Assembly (NCBI GenBank): GCA_934402515.1
Contig: CAKRTZ010000004.1
Location: 1-64,000 of the forward strand
Source: an uncultured Lachnospiraceae bacterium
GTDB taxonomy: Bacteria > Bacillota > Clostridia > Lachnospirales > Lachnospiraceae
Reading direction: 5' to 3'
Length of the DNA: 64,000 nt
Made by a program: the position numbers and the translations under genes. Below, piece by piece: positions 25,478 to 33,578 of this stretch. Under the pieces are notes generated by a model that had not been told where the DNA came from, ran no database searches, and saw only the letters and a program-made list of their open reading frames with translations. Position 1 is the stretch's first letter; each line of letters starts with the position of its first letter.

Positions 25478-26287
25478 GGAAAGGCTTGTATATAATTCCA
25501 ATGCCAGATCCTGCATGACCTTTTCATAGGCGGCAGTATCTATAGAATTCCCCAGCAGTGAGAGGATGAATGGTGTTTTGCCGTAGACGATGCCTGCATC
25601 GTTGGTGATGCCTTCATCCTCTCCTGTTTTATGGGCAATTTCCGGAGCATCATCCAGGCGCTCCAGATAAAAAGGAATCTTACCGTTTACCTGCTGTTCC
25701 TTCAGAATGGAAAGCATTTCCCTGCTGGCAGCAGCACTTACCAGCTCCTCGTGGTAAAGCATGGAAAAAAAACGCCCCACCTCGGCGGCAGTCACGTAAT
25801 TTTGCAGTCCTTTCTTAGCACTCTCATAATCGAACATCTTTCGGTTCAAAACGGATTTTTCAAAACCGGTTCGTTTCATAAAATCCTGGATATAAGGGAT
25901 TCCTATCCTGTCGCACAGCAGATTTGTGGCAACATTATCGCTGAATACGATCATCAGGCGGCACAGATCCATAACGGTCAATTCCACTCCCTCATGTAAG
26001 AAATATAAGGCACCGCTGGGAGGCACTTTGTCTGCTTCGCGAAGAACCATTCGTTCCTCCCGGGAAAGCATTCCCTGTTCCATCTGCTCAAAGGCTGCGG
26101 CCAGCACAAAGAGTTTGATCACGCTGGCAGAGAGAAGGGGATCTTCTGCGTGCCAGGAAACGGTTTCACCGGTGCAGAGATTCTCGAAGTAACAGGCGGT
26201 TTGCCCCGGAAAATCTTTTAATCTGGCCTGGATGAGATCGGCGGGAGCGGTTTTTCCGGAAAATTGTTTTTCTAAAAGAGTATTCAT
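25472..26287 (-). CDS. Class A beta-lactamase-like serine hydrolase
   Basis: This 271-residue protein has the serine-active motifs in order: SVIK (SxxK, about residue 55), SDN (about 117) and KTG (about 215). This matches the class A beta-lactamase/transpeptidase-like group (PF13354). No signal peptide is visible from the start at 26287 (MNTLLEKQFSG), so it may be cytoplasmic or use an unrecognised export route; many such Firmicutes proteins are not shown to confer resistance. The ribosome site (AAGGA) is rather distant. Confidence 0.8.
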   Translation of the reverse strand: MNTLLEKQFSGKTAPADLIQARLKDFPGQTACYFENLCTGETVSWHAEDPLLSASVIKLFVLAAAFEQMEQGMLSREERMVLREADKVPPSGALYFLHEGVELTVMDLCRLMIVFSDNVATNLLCDRIGIPYIQDFMKRTGFEKSVLNRKMFDYESAKKGLQNYVTAAEVGRFFSMLYHEELVSAAASREMLSILKEQQVNGKIPFYLERLDDAPEIAHKTGEDEGITNDAGIVYGKTPFILSLLGNSIDTAAYEKVMQDLALELYTSLSL

Positions 26288-26388
26288 TTCAAATAGGTAA
26301 TCCTTCCTTTTTATTGTGAAAGTAAACGACAGAAGCCATTGGGGGCGCAGAACAATCACGAAAATGAATTCTAATTCGCCCAATCCCT

Positions 26389-26486
26389 TTGACTTTCTGT
26401 GGAAAGCATCCCTATAATTATGTCATAAAATCTGGCAAAGAACCAGCAGAAGTGTGAGAAAACCATGACAAAGTGCAAAAGCACTT
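26389..26486 (+). promoter_or_regulatory. nagB promoter and leader hairpin
   Basis: TTGACT (26389-26394), an 18-nt spacer and a perfect TATAAT (26413-26418) lie about 105 nt before nagB. A short hairpin AAGTGC-AAAA-GCACTT (26471-26486) lies in the leader. I do not recognise a riboswitch. Confidence 0.65.
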
Positions 26487-26523
26487 GAAAATTTACAGAT
26501 TATGGAAAGGAATGGTTATTAAA

Positions 26524-27276
26524 ATGGAAAACATGAGAATTTACAGAGAAAATGATTATAAGGCTGTAAGCCGTCGTGCAGCAAACCTGATTTCTGCACA
26601 GATCATTATGAAACCCGACTGCGTACTGGGTCTGGCAACCGGATCTTCTCCCATCGGTGCTTATGACCAGCTGGTAGAGTGGTATGAAAAAGGAGATCTG
26701 GATTTCTCCAAAGTAACCAGTGTCAACCTGGATGAGTACATCGGACTTACCGCTGACAACGATCAGAGCTATCACTATTTCATGAAACATCATTTGTTCT
26801 CCAGAGTCAACATTGACATGGCAAACACCCATGTACCCAACGGTGTGGCAGCAGACATGAAGGCAGAGTGTGAAGCTTACGATGCATTTATCAAATCCGT
26901 AGGTGGAATTGATCTGCAGTTACTTGGTATCGGTAACAACGGACACATCGGATTTAACGAGCCCAGCAGCTGCTTTGAACTGGGAACCCATATCGTAGAT
27001 CTGACAGAGAACACCATCAAGGCAAACTCCCGTCTGTTTGAGAAAGAGGAGGATGTACCTCGTCAGGCAGTTACCATGGGTATCCGCAATATCTTACAGG
27101 CAGACAAGATCGTCCTGATTGCAACCGGCGAAGCAAAGGCTGAGGCCGTGAAGAAAACGGTTCTTGGACCGGTAACCCCCGAGGTTCCCGCATCTATCCT
27201 GCTGTTACATAAGAATGTATCCATCGTAGCTGATGATGCAGCATTATCTCTGATTCCGGAAGAGTATTACAAATAA
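26524..27276 (+). CDS. nagB: Glucosamine-6-phosphate deaminase
   Basis: This 250-residue enzyme converts glucosamine-6-phosphate to fructose-6-phosphate and ammonia. Family signatures are ATGSSPIGAYDQL, VNLDEYIGL and IGNNGHIGFNEP, with the catalytic Asp and His in the last two. MENMRIY at 26524 is chosen as start; the frame is open upstream without a good site. It stands alone here, without nagA. It would be the terminal step for GlcNAc-6-phosphate made by the phosphorylase locus at 46.9 kb. Confidence 0.95.
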   Translation: MENMRIYRENDYKAVSRRAANLISAQIIMKPDCVLGLATGSSPIGAYDQLVEWYEKGDLDFSKVTSVNLDEYIGLTADNDQSYHYFMKHHLFSRVNIDMANTHVPNGVAADMKAECEAYDAFIKSVGGIDLQLLGIGNNGHIGFNEPSSCFELGTHIVDLTENTIKANSRLFEKEEDVPRQAVTMGIRNILQADKIVLIATGEAKAEAVKKTVLGPVTPEVPASILLLHKNVSIVADDAALSLIPEEYYK

Positions 27277-27325
27277 AAAGTGTAAAAACGATCATTACCG
27301 GAACAGTACCGGCATCTATAGAATG

Positions 27326-27366
27326 AAAAATTACCCTAGGTCACTATCAGACCCAGGGTAATTTTT
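27326..27366. terminator. Bidirectional terminator between nagB and the XRE gene
   Basis: Arms AAAAATTACCCT (27326-27337) and AGGGTAATTTTT (27355-27366) pair perfectly, with an inner GGTC/GACC stem. A- and T-rich ends suit both strands. It lies between two convergent genes. Confidence 0.85.
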
Positions 27367-27797
27367 TATTGTTCATTGTGTAGTTTAATTCGCATAAATA
27401 ACAGGATATCCCGCTGGTTCTGTTTATTTAGTCTGCAATAATAGTATAAAACCCGTTTCTCCTGATCTGTCAATTTACTGTAGCGACTCTGATTATCGGG
27501 ACGCGTGATAAATTCTAAATAATCATCCATATCAGAAAAAGGAACACCATATAAGGAAGATGAGGTATCTACCTTATGTCCCAGAAGAGTGTCTACTGAA
27601 ACATGAAATAAATCAGCTAATTGGCAAAGCATATCAGAAGGTGGCTGAATGCGGCCGGTCTCATAATGGGAATAAGTTTGACGACTAATATTCAGTTTCT
27701 CAGAAATTTCGGCCTGTGACATTTGAGATAAGGCACGTAATTCTTGTAAACGCTCCGGTAAAGAGTCTCCATAGTTCTTTTCAATTCTATTCTTCAA
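27366..27797 (-). CDS. XRE family transcriptional regulator
   Basis: This 143-residue protein has an N-terminal helix-turn-helix (about residues 13-68; MSQAEISEKLNISRQTYSHYETG) and a C-terminal helical domain (about 105-140; LTDQEKRVLYYYCRLNKQNQRDILLF), perhaps for oligomerisation. TTG 27797 has AAGGAG 8 nt upstream; an ATG at 27842 is possible but weaker. It is divergent from the secreted-protein gene, and two identical palindromes between them are its probable operators. SinR-like size and position next to a polysaccharide cluster are suggestive only. Confidence 0.85.
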   Translation of the reverse strand: MKNRIEKNYGDSLPERLQELRALSQMSQAEISEKLNISRQTYSHYETGRIQPPSDMLCQLADLFHVSVDTLLGHKVDTSSSLYGVPFSDMDDYLEFITRPDNQSRYSKLTDQEKRVLYYYCRLNKQNQRDILLFMRIKLHNEQ

Positions 27798-27849
27798 TAC
27801 AAATTCTCCTTCATTTCTTATAATTTCTCTAATTAAGAGCATTTAAACC

Positions 27850-27901
27850 TTGAAAAGCTATTCGCAATAGCCTATAATGGGTATGCGCTATTATAAATAG
27901 C
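27850..27901 (+). promoter_or_regulatory. Promoter with two identical palindromic operators
   Basis: TTGAAA (27850-27855), a 17-nt spacer and TATAAT (27873-27878) form the secreted-protein promoter. Operator 1, GCTATT-CGC-AATAGC (27857-27871), fills the spacer. Operator 2, GCTATT-ATA-AATAGC (27887-27901), covers the expected transcription start. Arms are identical and centres are 30 bp apart, about three helical turns, ideal for cooperative binding by a dimeric XRE repressor. Repression by the divergent XRE protein is inferred. Confidence 0.8.
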
Positions 27902-27927
27902 AGTTCAGGAGAAAGGAGGAAAAACAA

Positions 27928-28557
27928 ATGAAGAGACTTTCAATCAAAAAAAGCCTTGCCACAGTACTGGCAGCTTGTCTGGTTATTGGTTCTACCATGA
28001 CCGTATGTGCTGCTCCTAGTAGTTCACAGGCTTCTGCTTCATCGTCTGGCGCAGCAGCTGTCGTTACCACCACTCCGAGTCTGACGATTAATGGTGTGAA
28101 AACTGTTTCTACCGTAAAAGGACTGTATGCCGCGAAGAGCGTACAGGGAGCAGTTGTTTTAACACCTCTTGCAGAGTTAAAGGCAGCCTATGGTTTAGAT
28201 GCCAATCAGACTCCGTATCTCATTATGATGGACACGGATGCCAAAAAGAGCCATCTTGCAATGGACAGCTTAAATGCAGCCGCTGCAGCACTGGGCGCTA
28301 CAATGGGACCTGTAGTCAACATCAACCTTGGTGCTATGACTGCTGGTAAATTTGCTCCTCTGTCTGCGGATGGCACAGATGTAGCATTTACCATTGGACT
28401 TCCCACAAACTTCGTACAGGCAGATGCAAATTACGCAGTAATTTGCGTTCGTCAGGGTGGAGCAGTTTCTGTTTTATATGACTGCGACACCGACCCTAAT
28501 ACTGTTACCTTCAACATGAAGGGCGGTCTGGGATGCTATGCAGTTGTAAAGTATTAA
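27928..28557 (+). CDS. Secreted hypothetical protein
   Basis: This 209-residue protein has a clear signal peptide (KKSLATVLAACLVIGSTMTVCA, cleavage near residue 29), then a Ser/Ala-rich linker and a compact domain rich in Ala, Gly and Val. I do not recognise the family. GAAAGGAGG precedes the start. Expression appears to be controlled by the XRE operators. It is the first gene upstream of the polysaccharide cluster, with a strong hairpin just after the stop. Confidence 0.75.
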   Translation: MKRLSIKKSLATVLAACLVIGSTMTVCAAPSSSQASASSSGAAAVVTTTPSLTINGVKTVSTVKGLYAAKSVQGAVVLTPLAELKAAYGLDANQTPYLIMMDTDAKKSHLAMDSLNAAAAALGATMGPVVNINLGAMTAGKFAPLSADGTDVAFTIGLPTNFVQADANYAVICVRQGGAVSVLYDCDTDPNTVTFNMKGGLGCYAVVKY

Positions 28558-28570
28558 GATAATGCGCTAC

Positions 28571-28608
28571 ATGCGAAGACCGGCGAAATATTCGCCGGTC
28601 ATTCGCGT
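28571..28608 (+). other. Strong hairpin between secreted protein and polysaccharide genes
   Basis: Inner arms GACCGGCGAA (28578-28587)/TTCGCCGGTC (28591-28600) and outer arms GCGAA/TTCGC form a stem of about 15 bp with a 3-nt loop. No T run follows, so it is more like an mRNA-processing or stability element than a terminator. Just downstream TTCGACA occurs twice with a 10-bp period (28618-28634). Confidence 0.6.
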
Positions 28609-28648
28609 GGTCTTATGTTCGACAATCTTCGACAGGAAATACGAATTT

Positions 28649-29707
28649 ATGAAATTGATCATTCAAATTCCATGCTACAACGAGGCAGAAACACTGGAGA
28701 GAGCGCTGAATGATTTGCCCCGGAAACTGGATGGAATTGATACCATTGAATACCTGATTATAGATGACGGCAGTGTTGATAATACAGCGGAAGTAGCTCG
28801 CAGATGGGGCGTACACCATGTTATTAGATTCACACAGAATAAGGGTCTGGCAAGAGGTTTCATGGCAGGTCTGGACGGATGCCTTAGAAATGGTGCAGAT
28901 ATCATTGTTAATACCGATGCGGACAACCAGTATCAGGCGCAGGATATACAGAGACTGATTCAACCGATTCTGGAGGGAAAAGCGGATATGGTAGTAGGAG
29001 CCAGACCGATTGATGAAACCCAACACTTTTCCTTTATAAAAAAGAAACTCCAGCATTTGGGAAGCTGGGCGGTGCGCATGGCATCTGGGACAGATATTCC
29101 CGATGCACCCAGTGGATTTCGCGCCATGACAAGAGATGCAGCCATGCATATCAACGTAATCAATGATTATACATATACACTGGAAACGATTGTTCAAGCC
29201 GGACGGGAGAAGATACCCATTACTAGTGTCCCAATTCGGACGAATCCTGAGTCACGCCCTTCCAGACTGTTTCATGGAATCTGGTCTTATGTCAAGAAAT
29301 CCATGGTCATCATTCTGCGGGCGTATATGATGTATCAGCCGTTAAAGTGTTTCACTTACTTATCCATGCCGCCGACATTGATTGGACTTGCAATCGGAAT
29401 CCGTTTTTTAATCCTGTTCATTCAAGGAAGAGGAAACGGACACATACAGTCGTTAATTCTGGCATGCACATTAATTATTATTGGTGTGCTTACCTTTATG
29501 ATAGGATTGATATCTGACTTAATGGCATCCAATCGGAGAATCCTCACAGATACACAGTACCATGTGAAACAGATGGAGTATAGAAGAAACAGGGATGAAC
29601 ATGAACTGGAGTTTAAAAATACGCGATGCAGCACAAGGGCGACGCAGATGGAAACGCATGAGAAAAGCATTGCCGGCGGAACGGTATCTTTTTTTCCCGG
29701 AAGATGA
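28649..29707 (+). CDS. Family 2 glycosyltransferase with C-terminal membrane helices
   Basis: This 352-residue protein has a GT-A domain (about 1-230: IIQIPCYNEAETLERAL, DDGSVDNTAE, NTDADNQY with the metal-binding DxD, SGFRAMTRD) followed by two membrane helices (about 250-320), like dolichol-phosphate-mannose synthase relatives that glycosylate a lipid carrier. ATG 28649 starts the conserved domain; the frame is open further upstream. The last 37 codons overlap the next gene by 113 nt, and this tail (basic, low similarity to the usual end) looks like a run-on after loss of the original stop. Confidence 0.85.
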   Translation: MKLIIQIPCYNEAETLERALNDLPRKLDGIDTIEYLIIDDGSVDNTAEVARRWGVHHVIRFTQNKGLARGFMAGLDGCLRNGADIIVNTDADNQYQAQDIQRLIQPILEGKADMVVGARPIDETQHFSFIKKKLQHLGSWAVRMASGTDIPDAPSGFRAMTRDAAMHINVINDYTYTLETIVQAGREKIPITSVPIRTNPESRPSRLFHGIWSYVKKSMVIILRAYMMYQPLKCFTYLSMPPTLIGLAIGIRFLILFIQGRGNGHIQSLILACTLIIIGVLTFMIGLISDLMASNRRILTDTQYHVKQMEYRRNRDEHELEFKNTRCSTRATQMETHEKSIAGGTVSFFPGR

Positions 29708-30029
29708 TAAAGAGATTACCCACTGGGGAATCCAGCTGCTACCGGAGTACATTCGGCTGAACGCATATAAACATGTGATAGCCTTTTGCAAAGGTAAGGA
29801 GACCTGTGAGAAATTACAGGAGTTATCCTTACACGGTTTGGAAACGTTTGTCCTCTCTGAAATAGAAATGGAAGAATTTGCAAGCTATTATGCACTGGTC
29901 AATCAATCATCCAGGTGGACTTTTGTTTCTGTGACCTGTCCTTATGATACGGGAGCGGTAAACATGGCAGGAAGAAAAGGATTTACGAAGAAAGATATTG
30001 TAATTTATGACATCTACAAACTTGCGTAA
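29595..30029 (+). CDS. Hypothetical protein of the polysaccharide cluster (module A, small)
   Basis: This 144-residue soluble protein is of unknown family. Its C-terminal part (SVTCPYDTGAVNMAGRKG) has the same placing and general pattern as the protein at 33579, and each precedes a GT-B-like protein by overlap. A methionine at 29601 is an alternative start (AGGG 6 nt upstream). It overlaps the preceding glycosyltransferase by 113 nt and the next gene by 23 nt. Confidence 0.6.
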   Translation: MNMNWSLKIRDAAQGRRRWKRMRKALPAERYLFFPEDDKEITHWGIQLLPEYIRLNAYKHVIAFCKGKETCEKLQELSLHGLETFVLSEIEMEEFASYYALVNQSSRWTFVSVTCPYDTGAVNMAGRKGFTKKDIVIYDIYKLA

Positions 30030-31071
30030 AACGCTTTATAACGGAGCAAGGTGGTTTCTAAATCAGGTGATACGCAGATACATACCATTCTATTCGGCCT
30101 GTGTATCAGCTTTCATCGGAAGGACAATAATATGTCTGCTGCGCAGAAAATATGGAAGGCAGACACACTTATTGTTTTCCAGAGGTGCTACAGGGGATAT
30201 TTATTTACAGGCAATGCTCTTCGAAAACTGGCTGCGGGAGAATCACGTAAAGCATTATCTGATTGTGGGTGATGCCAGACAGATGCATGCCATTATGAAA
30301 CTTTTTCCTGGTGTTTCTTTCTATTATGTAAGAGGATATTTTTCCCTTTGTATTGAGAAAGCTTTCATGCTATGGGGAGGAAAAGAACTGGATATGACAA
30401 TTCTTTTTCCCTGGACCTATAGCCTGTATGTCAATCGCTGCAGAGTCCGGATGGTTCCACCTTTCAATTTCATGGATACCTATCAGTGGTATGTGTTTAA
30501 CCTTCATGAAAAAGCAGCGTTACGGTTACCTTGTTTCCCCGAAATACCATCTGAAATATGGGAAGAACGCGGAGTGGCTGGCGGCAGGACGGTAATCATT
30601 TCACCAGAAGCGAATTCGGTAACGGGACTAAGAGTGTCTTTTTGGAATGAACTGACTCTGGAATTGAGAAAGCGGGGATATTGCGTTTTTGTATGCAACA
30701 AAAATACCAAAGGATATCAGGCTGATAGGCTGTTTTTCACTTATGAACAGGGAAAATCCCTGCTAGAGTATGCTGGTTATTTCATTGGAATCCGCAGCGG
30801 CTTATGTGACATTATTTCCACAGCCAGATGCCGTAAAGTGATTTTGTATCCGGCAGTTGGCAGTGGCTTAGATTTTAACCACCATAGAACAGAGATTGAC
30901 TTTTGCGGATTAAACGCTATGGGATTGACAACAGATGGAGAGGAATTAGCTGAGATTGACTCTATTTTGATGCGGAATATAACACAGAAAAAAAGTGATG
31001 TTTGTAATTTAGAGGAAGAAGAATACGAATATAAACATCTCATGGATAAGATTTTTAGATGTTTTATATAA
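30007..31071 (+). CDS. GT-B-like putative glycosyltransferase (module A)
   Basis: This 354-residue protein has a C-terminal half with a GT-B/GT9-like layout: VIISPEANSVTGLRVSFW, then LLEYAGYFIGIRSGLCDIISTA, comparable to the Asp/Ser-Gly-x-x-H region where heptosyltransferases bind the nucleotide sugar. The N-terminus is basic and hydrophobic (about 1-45), probably membrane-associating. The same IRSGxCDI signature occurs in the protein at 34105, so they are paralogues. The catalytic role is inferred from fold and context. Confidence 0.6.
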   Translation: MTSTNLRKTLYNGARWFLNQVIRRYIPFYSACVSAFIGRTIICLLRRKYGRQTHLLFSRGATGDIYLQAMLFENWLRENHVKHYLIVGDARQMHAIMKLFPGVSFYYVRGYFSLCIEKAFMLWGGKELDMTILFPWTYSLYVNRCRVRMVPPFNFMDTYQWYVFNLHEKAALRLPCFPEIPSEIWEERGVAGGRTVIISPEANSVTGLRVSFWNELTLELRKRGYCVFVCNKNTKGYQADRLFFTYEQGKSLLEYAGYFIGIRSGLCDIISTARCRKVILYPAVGSGLDFNHHRTEIDFCGLNAMGLTTDGEELAEIDSILMRNITQKKSDVCNLEEEEYEYKHLMDKIFRCFI

Positions 31072-31100
31072 AAGAAAGAGAACACGAGAGGAAATGAGAT

Positions 31101-32627
31101 ATGAACGTTGATTATATCATTGTTCAGGCTGGCGGTAAAGGAACGCGAATGGGACATCTGACAACCAACAAACCCAAAGCACTTGTTCCGGTACAGAATT
31201 TGCCTATGCTATTTCATTTATTCAAAAAATATCCCAATAAAAAATATTTTATTATTGGAGATTATCAGTATGAGGCTTTAGCACGGTATCTACAAGCCTT
31301 TGCATCTGTTTCATACGAAATGATTGATGCGAGGGGAATAAAAGGAACCTGTGCCGGCATTAACCAGGCATTGAAAGAAATTCCGGATAAGAAAGCCTTT
31401 ATGCTTACATGGTGTGACTTGATTTTACCGACAGAATATAAATTACCCGAAGAGACTGGTAATTATCTTGGAATTTCAAAAGGATTTCGGTGCCGCTGGA
31501 AATATGAAAATGGTGTTTTTACAGAAGAAGCAAGTGTGGAACATGGCGTGGCGGGACATTTCCTGTTTGACGGGAAGGACAGACTTTCAGGACTGCCGGA
31601 TGAAGGAGAATTTGTCAGATGGCTTTGCGGTAAACAAATCTCTTTTCGTGAAATTCCAATGTACCAAACCAAGGAATACGGAGTTCTTTCTGAATATGAA
31701 TCTTTAGAGACACCCAAATGCCGACCATTTAATCGTATTGTCGTGGACGGAAACCGCATCATAAAAGAAGGAATTGATGAGCAGGGACGAAAATTGGGCG
31801 TCCGTGAGATTGCATGGTATCTGAAAATACAAAAGATGAATTTTCAAAATATTCCTAAAATTTATTCCACCAATCCACTGACCATGGAGAAGGTTGATGG
31901 AAAGAATATTTACGAGTATAACCTGACAAAGGATGAAAAGAAAAATATTCTGGAGCAGCTTATAGCATGTATTGAGGAAATTCACAAGCTGGAAGGCTGT
32001 CAAGCCGACTCGGAGAGCTACTATGAGGCTTATATTGGCAAAACCTTTGACCGATTGCAAAAGGTCTATGATTTAGTCCCATTTGCAAAGAAACCGGTTA
32101 TACGAATTAACGGAAAAGACTGTCCTAATATCTTTTATCACAGAGCAGATATAGAAACACTTGTAAAAAAGTATGAACCGGAAAAGTTTTGTCTGCTGCA
32201 TGGGGATTGTACCTTTAGCAACATGCTCCTAAAGGATGGAAACATTCCGGTTATGATTGACCCAAGGGGGTATTTTGGATTTACAGAGCTATACGGCGAT
32301 CCTGCATACGATTGGGTTAAATTGTATTACTCCATAGTAGGAAATTATGATCAATTTAATTTGAAACGATTCCGGCTGACAATTGATGAAAACGATGTTC
32401 AGCTTGAGGTGGATTCTAACCATTGGGAAGACATGGAGGATACATTTTTCGAAATCCTTGGTACAAGGGCGGATAGAGAACAGATAAAGATTCTGCATGC
32501 TATTGTCTGGTTATCACTAACTACGTATGCATGGGAAGATTATGATTCAATTTGCGGAGCATTTTATAATGGATTGCTCTATTTGGCAGATGCTTTAGGA
32601 GGAGAAGCTAATGATTACATACTATGA
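31101..32627 (+). CDS. Fused nucleotidyltransferase and APH/choline-kinase-like kinase
   Basis: The protein has 508 residues and two domains. Residues 1-230 are a sugar-phosphate or choline-phosphate nucleotidyltransferase (VQAGGKGTRMGHLTTNKPKA at 8-27). Residues 245-490 are an aminoglycoside-phosphotransferase/choline-kinase-like kinase with LLHGDCTFSNMLL (about 365) and MIDPRG (about 384). One polypeptide could phosphorylate and then nucleotidylate a small molecule. With the SIS and HAD genes that follow it suggests an activated sugar of the cluster. The substrate is unknown. CDP-choline-type LicA/LicC chemistry and heptose-type HddA/HddC chemistry are both possible. Confidence 0.75.
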   Translation: MNVDYIIVQAGGKGTRMGHLTTNKPKALVPVQNLPMLFHLFKKYPNKKYFIIGDYQYEALARYLQAFASVSYEMIDARGIKGTCAGINQALKEIPDKKAFMLTWCDLILPTEYKLPEETGNYLGISKGFRCRWKYENGVFTEEASVEHGVAGHFLFDGKDRLSGLPDEGEFVRWLCGKQISFREIPMYQTKEYGVLSEYESLETPKCRPFNRIVVDGNRIIKEGIDEQGRKLGVREIAWYLKIQKMNFQNIPKIYSTNPLTMEKVDGKNIYEYNLTKDEKKNILEQLIACIEEIHKLEGCQADSESYYEAYIGKTFDRLQKVYDLVPFAKKPVIRINGKDCPNIFYHRADIETLVKKYEPEKFCLLHGDCTFSNMLLKDGNIPVMIDPRGYFGFTELYGDPAYDWVKLYYSIVGNYDQFNLKRFRLTIDENDVQLEVDSNHWEDMEDTFFEILGTRADREQIKILHAIVWLSLTTYAWEDYDSICGAFYNGLLYLADALGGEANDYIL

Positions 32628-33207
32628 AAATGTGATGGATGTGCTGGGTGAGTCAGTAGCATCCATACCGGTAGAAGAATATGAAAGACTGATTGGAGAG
32701 TGCGTTGATGCACTGAAAAATGGAGGAAAAATCATTGCCAGTGGACTGGGCAAAAATGTGCCAATCTGTGAAAAATTTGTTGGAACAATGAACTCCATGG
32801 GGCTGGATGCAAGATTTCTTCATACGAACACAGCGGTACACGGAGATTTGGGCATGGTGATGAAAAAGGATATTGTCCTTCTTCTTTCCAAGGGTGGAAA
32901 TACAGTAGAGACGGTCACTTTGGCAAACTATTTGAAAGAAAGAGGAACCAATACCTGGTTGCTTACTTTTTCAAAGAATAGCAAAAGTGCAGAGGTTGTG
33001 GATAACAAACTGGAACTTTTTCTGGAAAATGAAGGGGATGAATGGGATATCATGCCGAATAATTCAACCAGTGTCTATCTTATTATCCTACAGGGAATGG
33101 CAGTGGAAATCGGGAAACGAATGGGTGTACAGCTGGAGGATTTCAAAGTAAATCATCCAGGTGGAGGAATTGGAGCAAAACTAAGAGGAGAAAACCTATG
33201 GAATTAG
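32611..33207 (+). CDS. SIS domain sugar-phosphate isomerase
   Basis: This 198-residue SIS-fold protein resembles KdsD/GutQ arabinose-5-phosphate isomerase or GmhA. Motifs are ASGLGKNVPICEKFVGTMNS, LLLSKGGNTVETV and VNHPGGGIGAKL at the C-terminus (compare HPGGALG in KdsD). No CBS domains are present. It overlaps the kinase gene by 17 nt with GGAGGAG upstream, and the HAD gene by 10 nt. Probable aldose-ketose isomerisation of a phosphosugar for the same pathway. Confidence 0.8.
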   Translation: MITYYENVMDVLGESVASIPVEEYERLIGECVDALKNGGKIIASGLGKNVPICEKFVGTMNSMGLDARFLHTNTAVHGDLGMVMKKDIVLLLSKGGNTVETVTLANYLKERGTNTWLLTFSKNSKSAEVVDNKLELFLENEGDEWDIMPNNSTSVYLIILQGMAVEIGKRMGVQLEDFKVNHPGGGIGAKLRGENLWN

Positions 33208-33563
33208 TCATGTCCACCCTGCCTAAAACGTGGATACTGGACTTGGATGGAACGCTTGTAAAGCATAATGGATACAAAATGGACGGAGAGGACTCTCTTC
33301 TTAAAGGAGCAAGAGAGTTCCTAAGTCAGATTATGCCGGAAGACATGGTAATTATTGTTACATCGCGAGAAAAAAGATATCAGGAAATGACGGAACAATT
33401 TCTTCAGAAGCAGGGTATAAGATATGACCATATCATATACGAGGCTCCTTACGGCGAAAGAATCTTGCTAAATGATGATAAACCAAGCGGATTGCAGATG
33501 GCGTATGCAGTACATGCTGTGCGCGATGAGGTGGAACAGATATCAATTGACAGAATTCTATAA
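33198..33563 (+). CDS. HAD family phosphatase
   Basis: This short (121-residue) HAD-fold protein has motif I LDLDGTLV (catalytic Asp at about 15 and 17), motif II IVTSRE and motif III LNDDKPSG. The small size suggests a C0-type phosphatase such as a sugar-phosphate phosphatase. Tightly coupled to the isomerase upstream (10-nt overlap). Confidence 0.8.
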   Translation: MELVMSTLPKTWILDLDGTLVKHNGYKMDGEDSLLKGAREFLSQIMPEDMVIIVTSREKRYQEMTEQFLQKQGIRYDHIIYEAPYGERILLNDDKPSGLQMAYAVHAVRDEVEQISIDRIL

Positions 33564-33578
33564 TGGAGGTTTCTAGCG

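Noticed and set aside
25472..26287. Beta-lactamase-like gene as a proven antibiotic resistance gene
   Set aside because: Motifs are present but there is no visible signal peptide, and such core-genome homologues often lack resistance activity.
26471..26486. nagB leader hairpin as a glmS-type ribozyme or riboswitch
   Set aside because: Only a 6-bp stem is visible; none of the conserved core of known amino-sugar RNAs can be identified.
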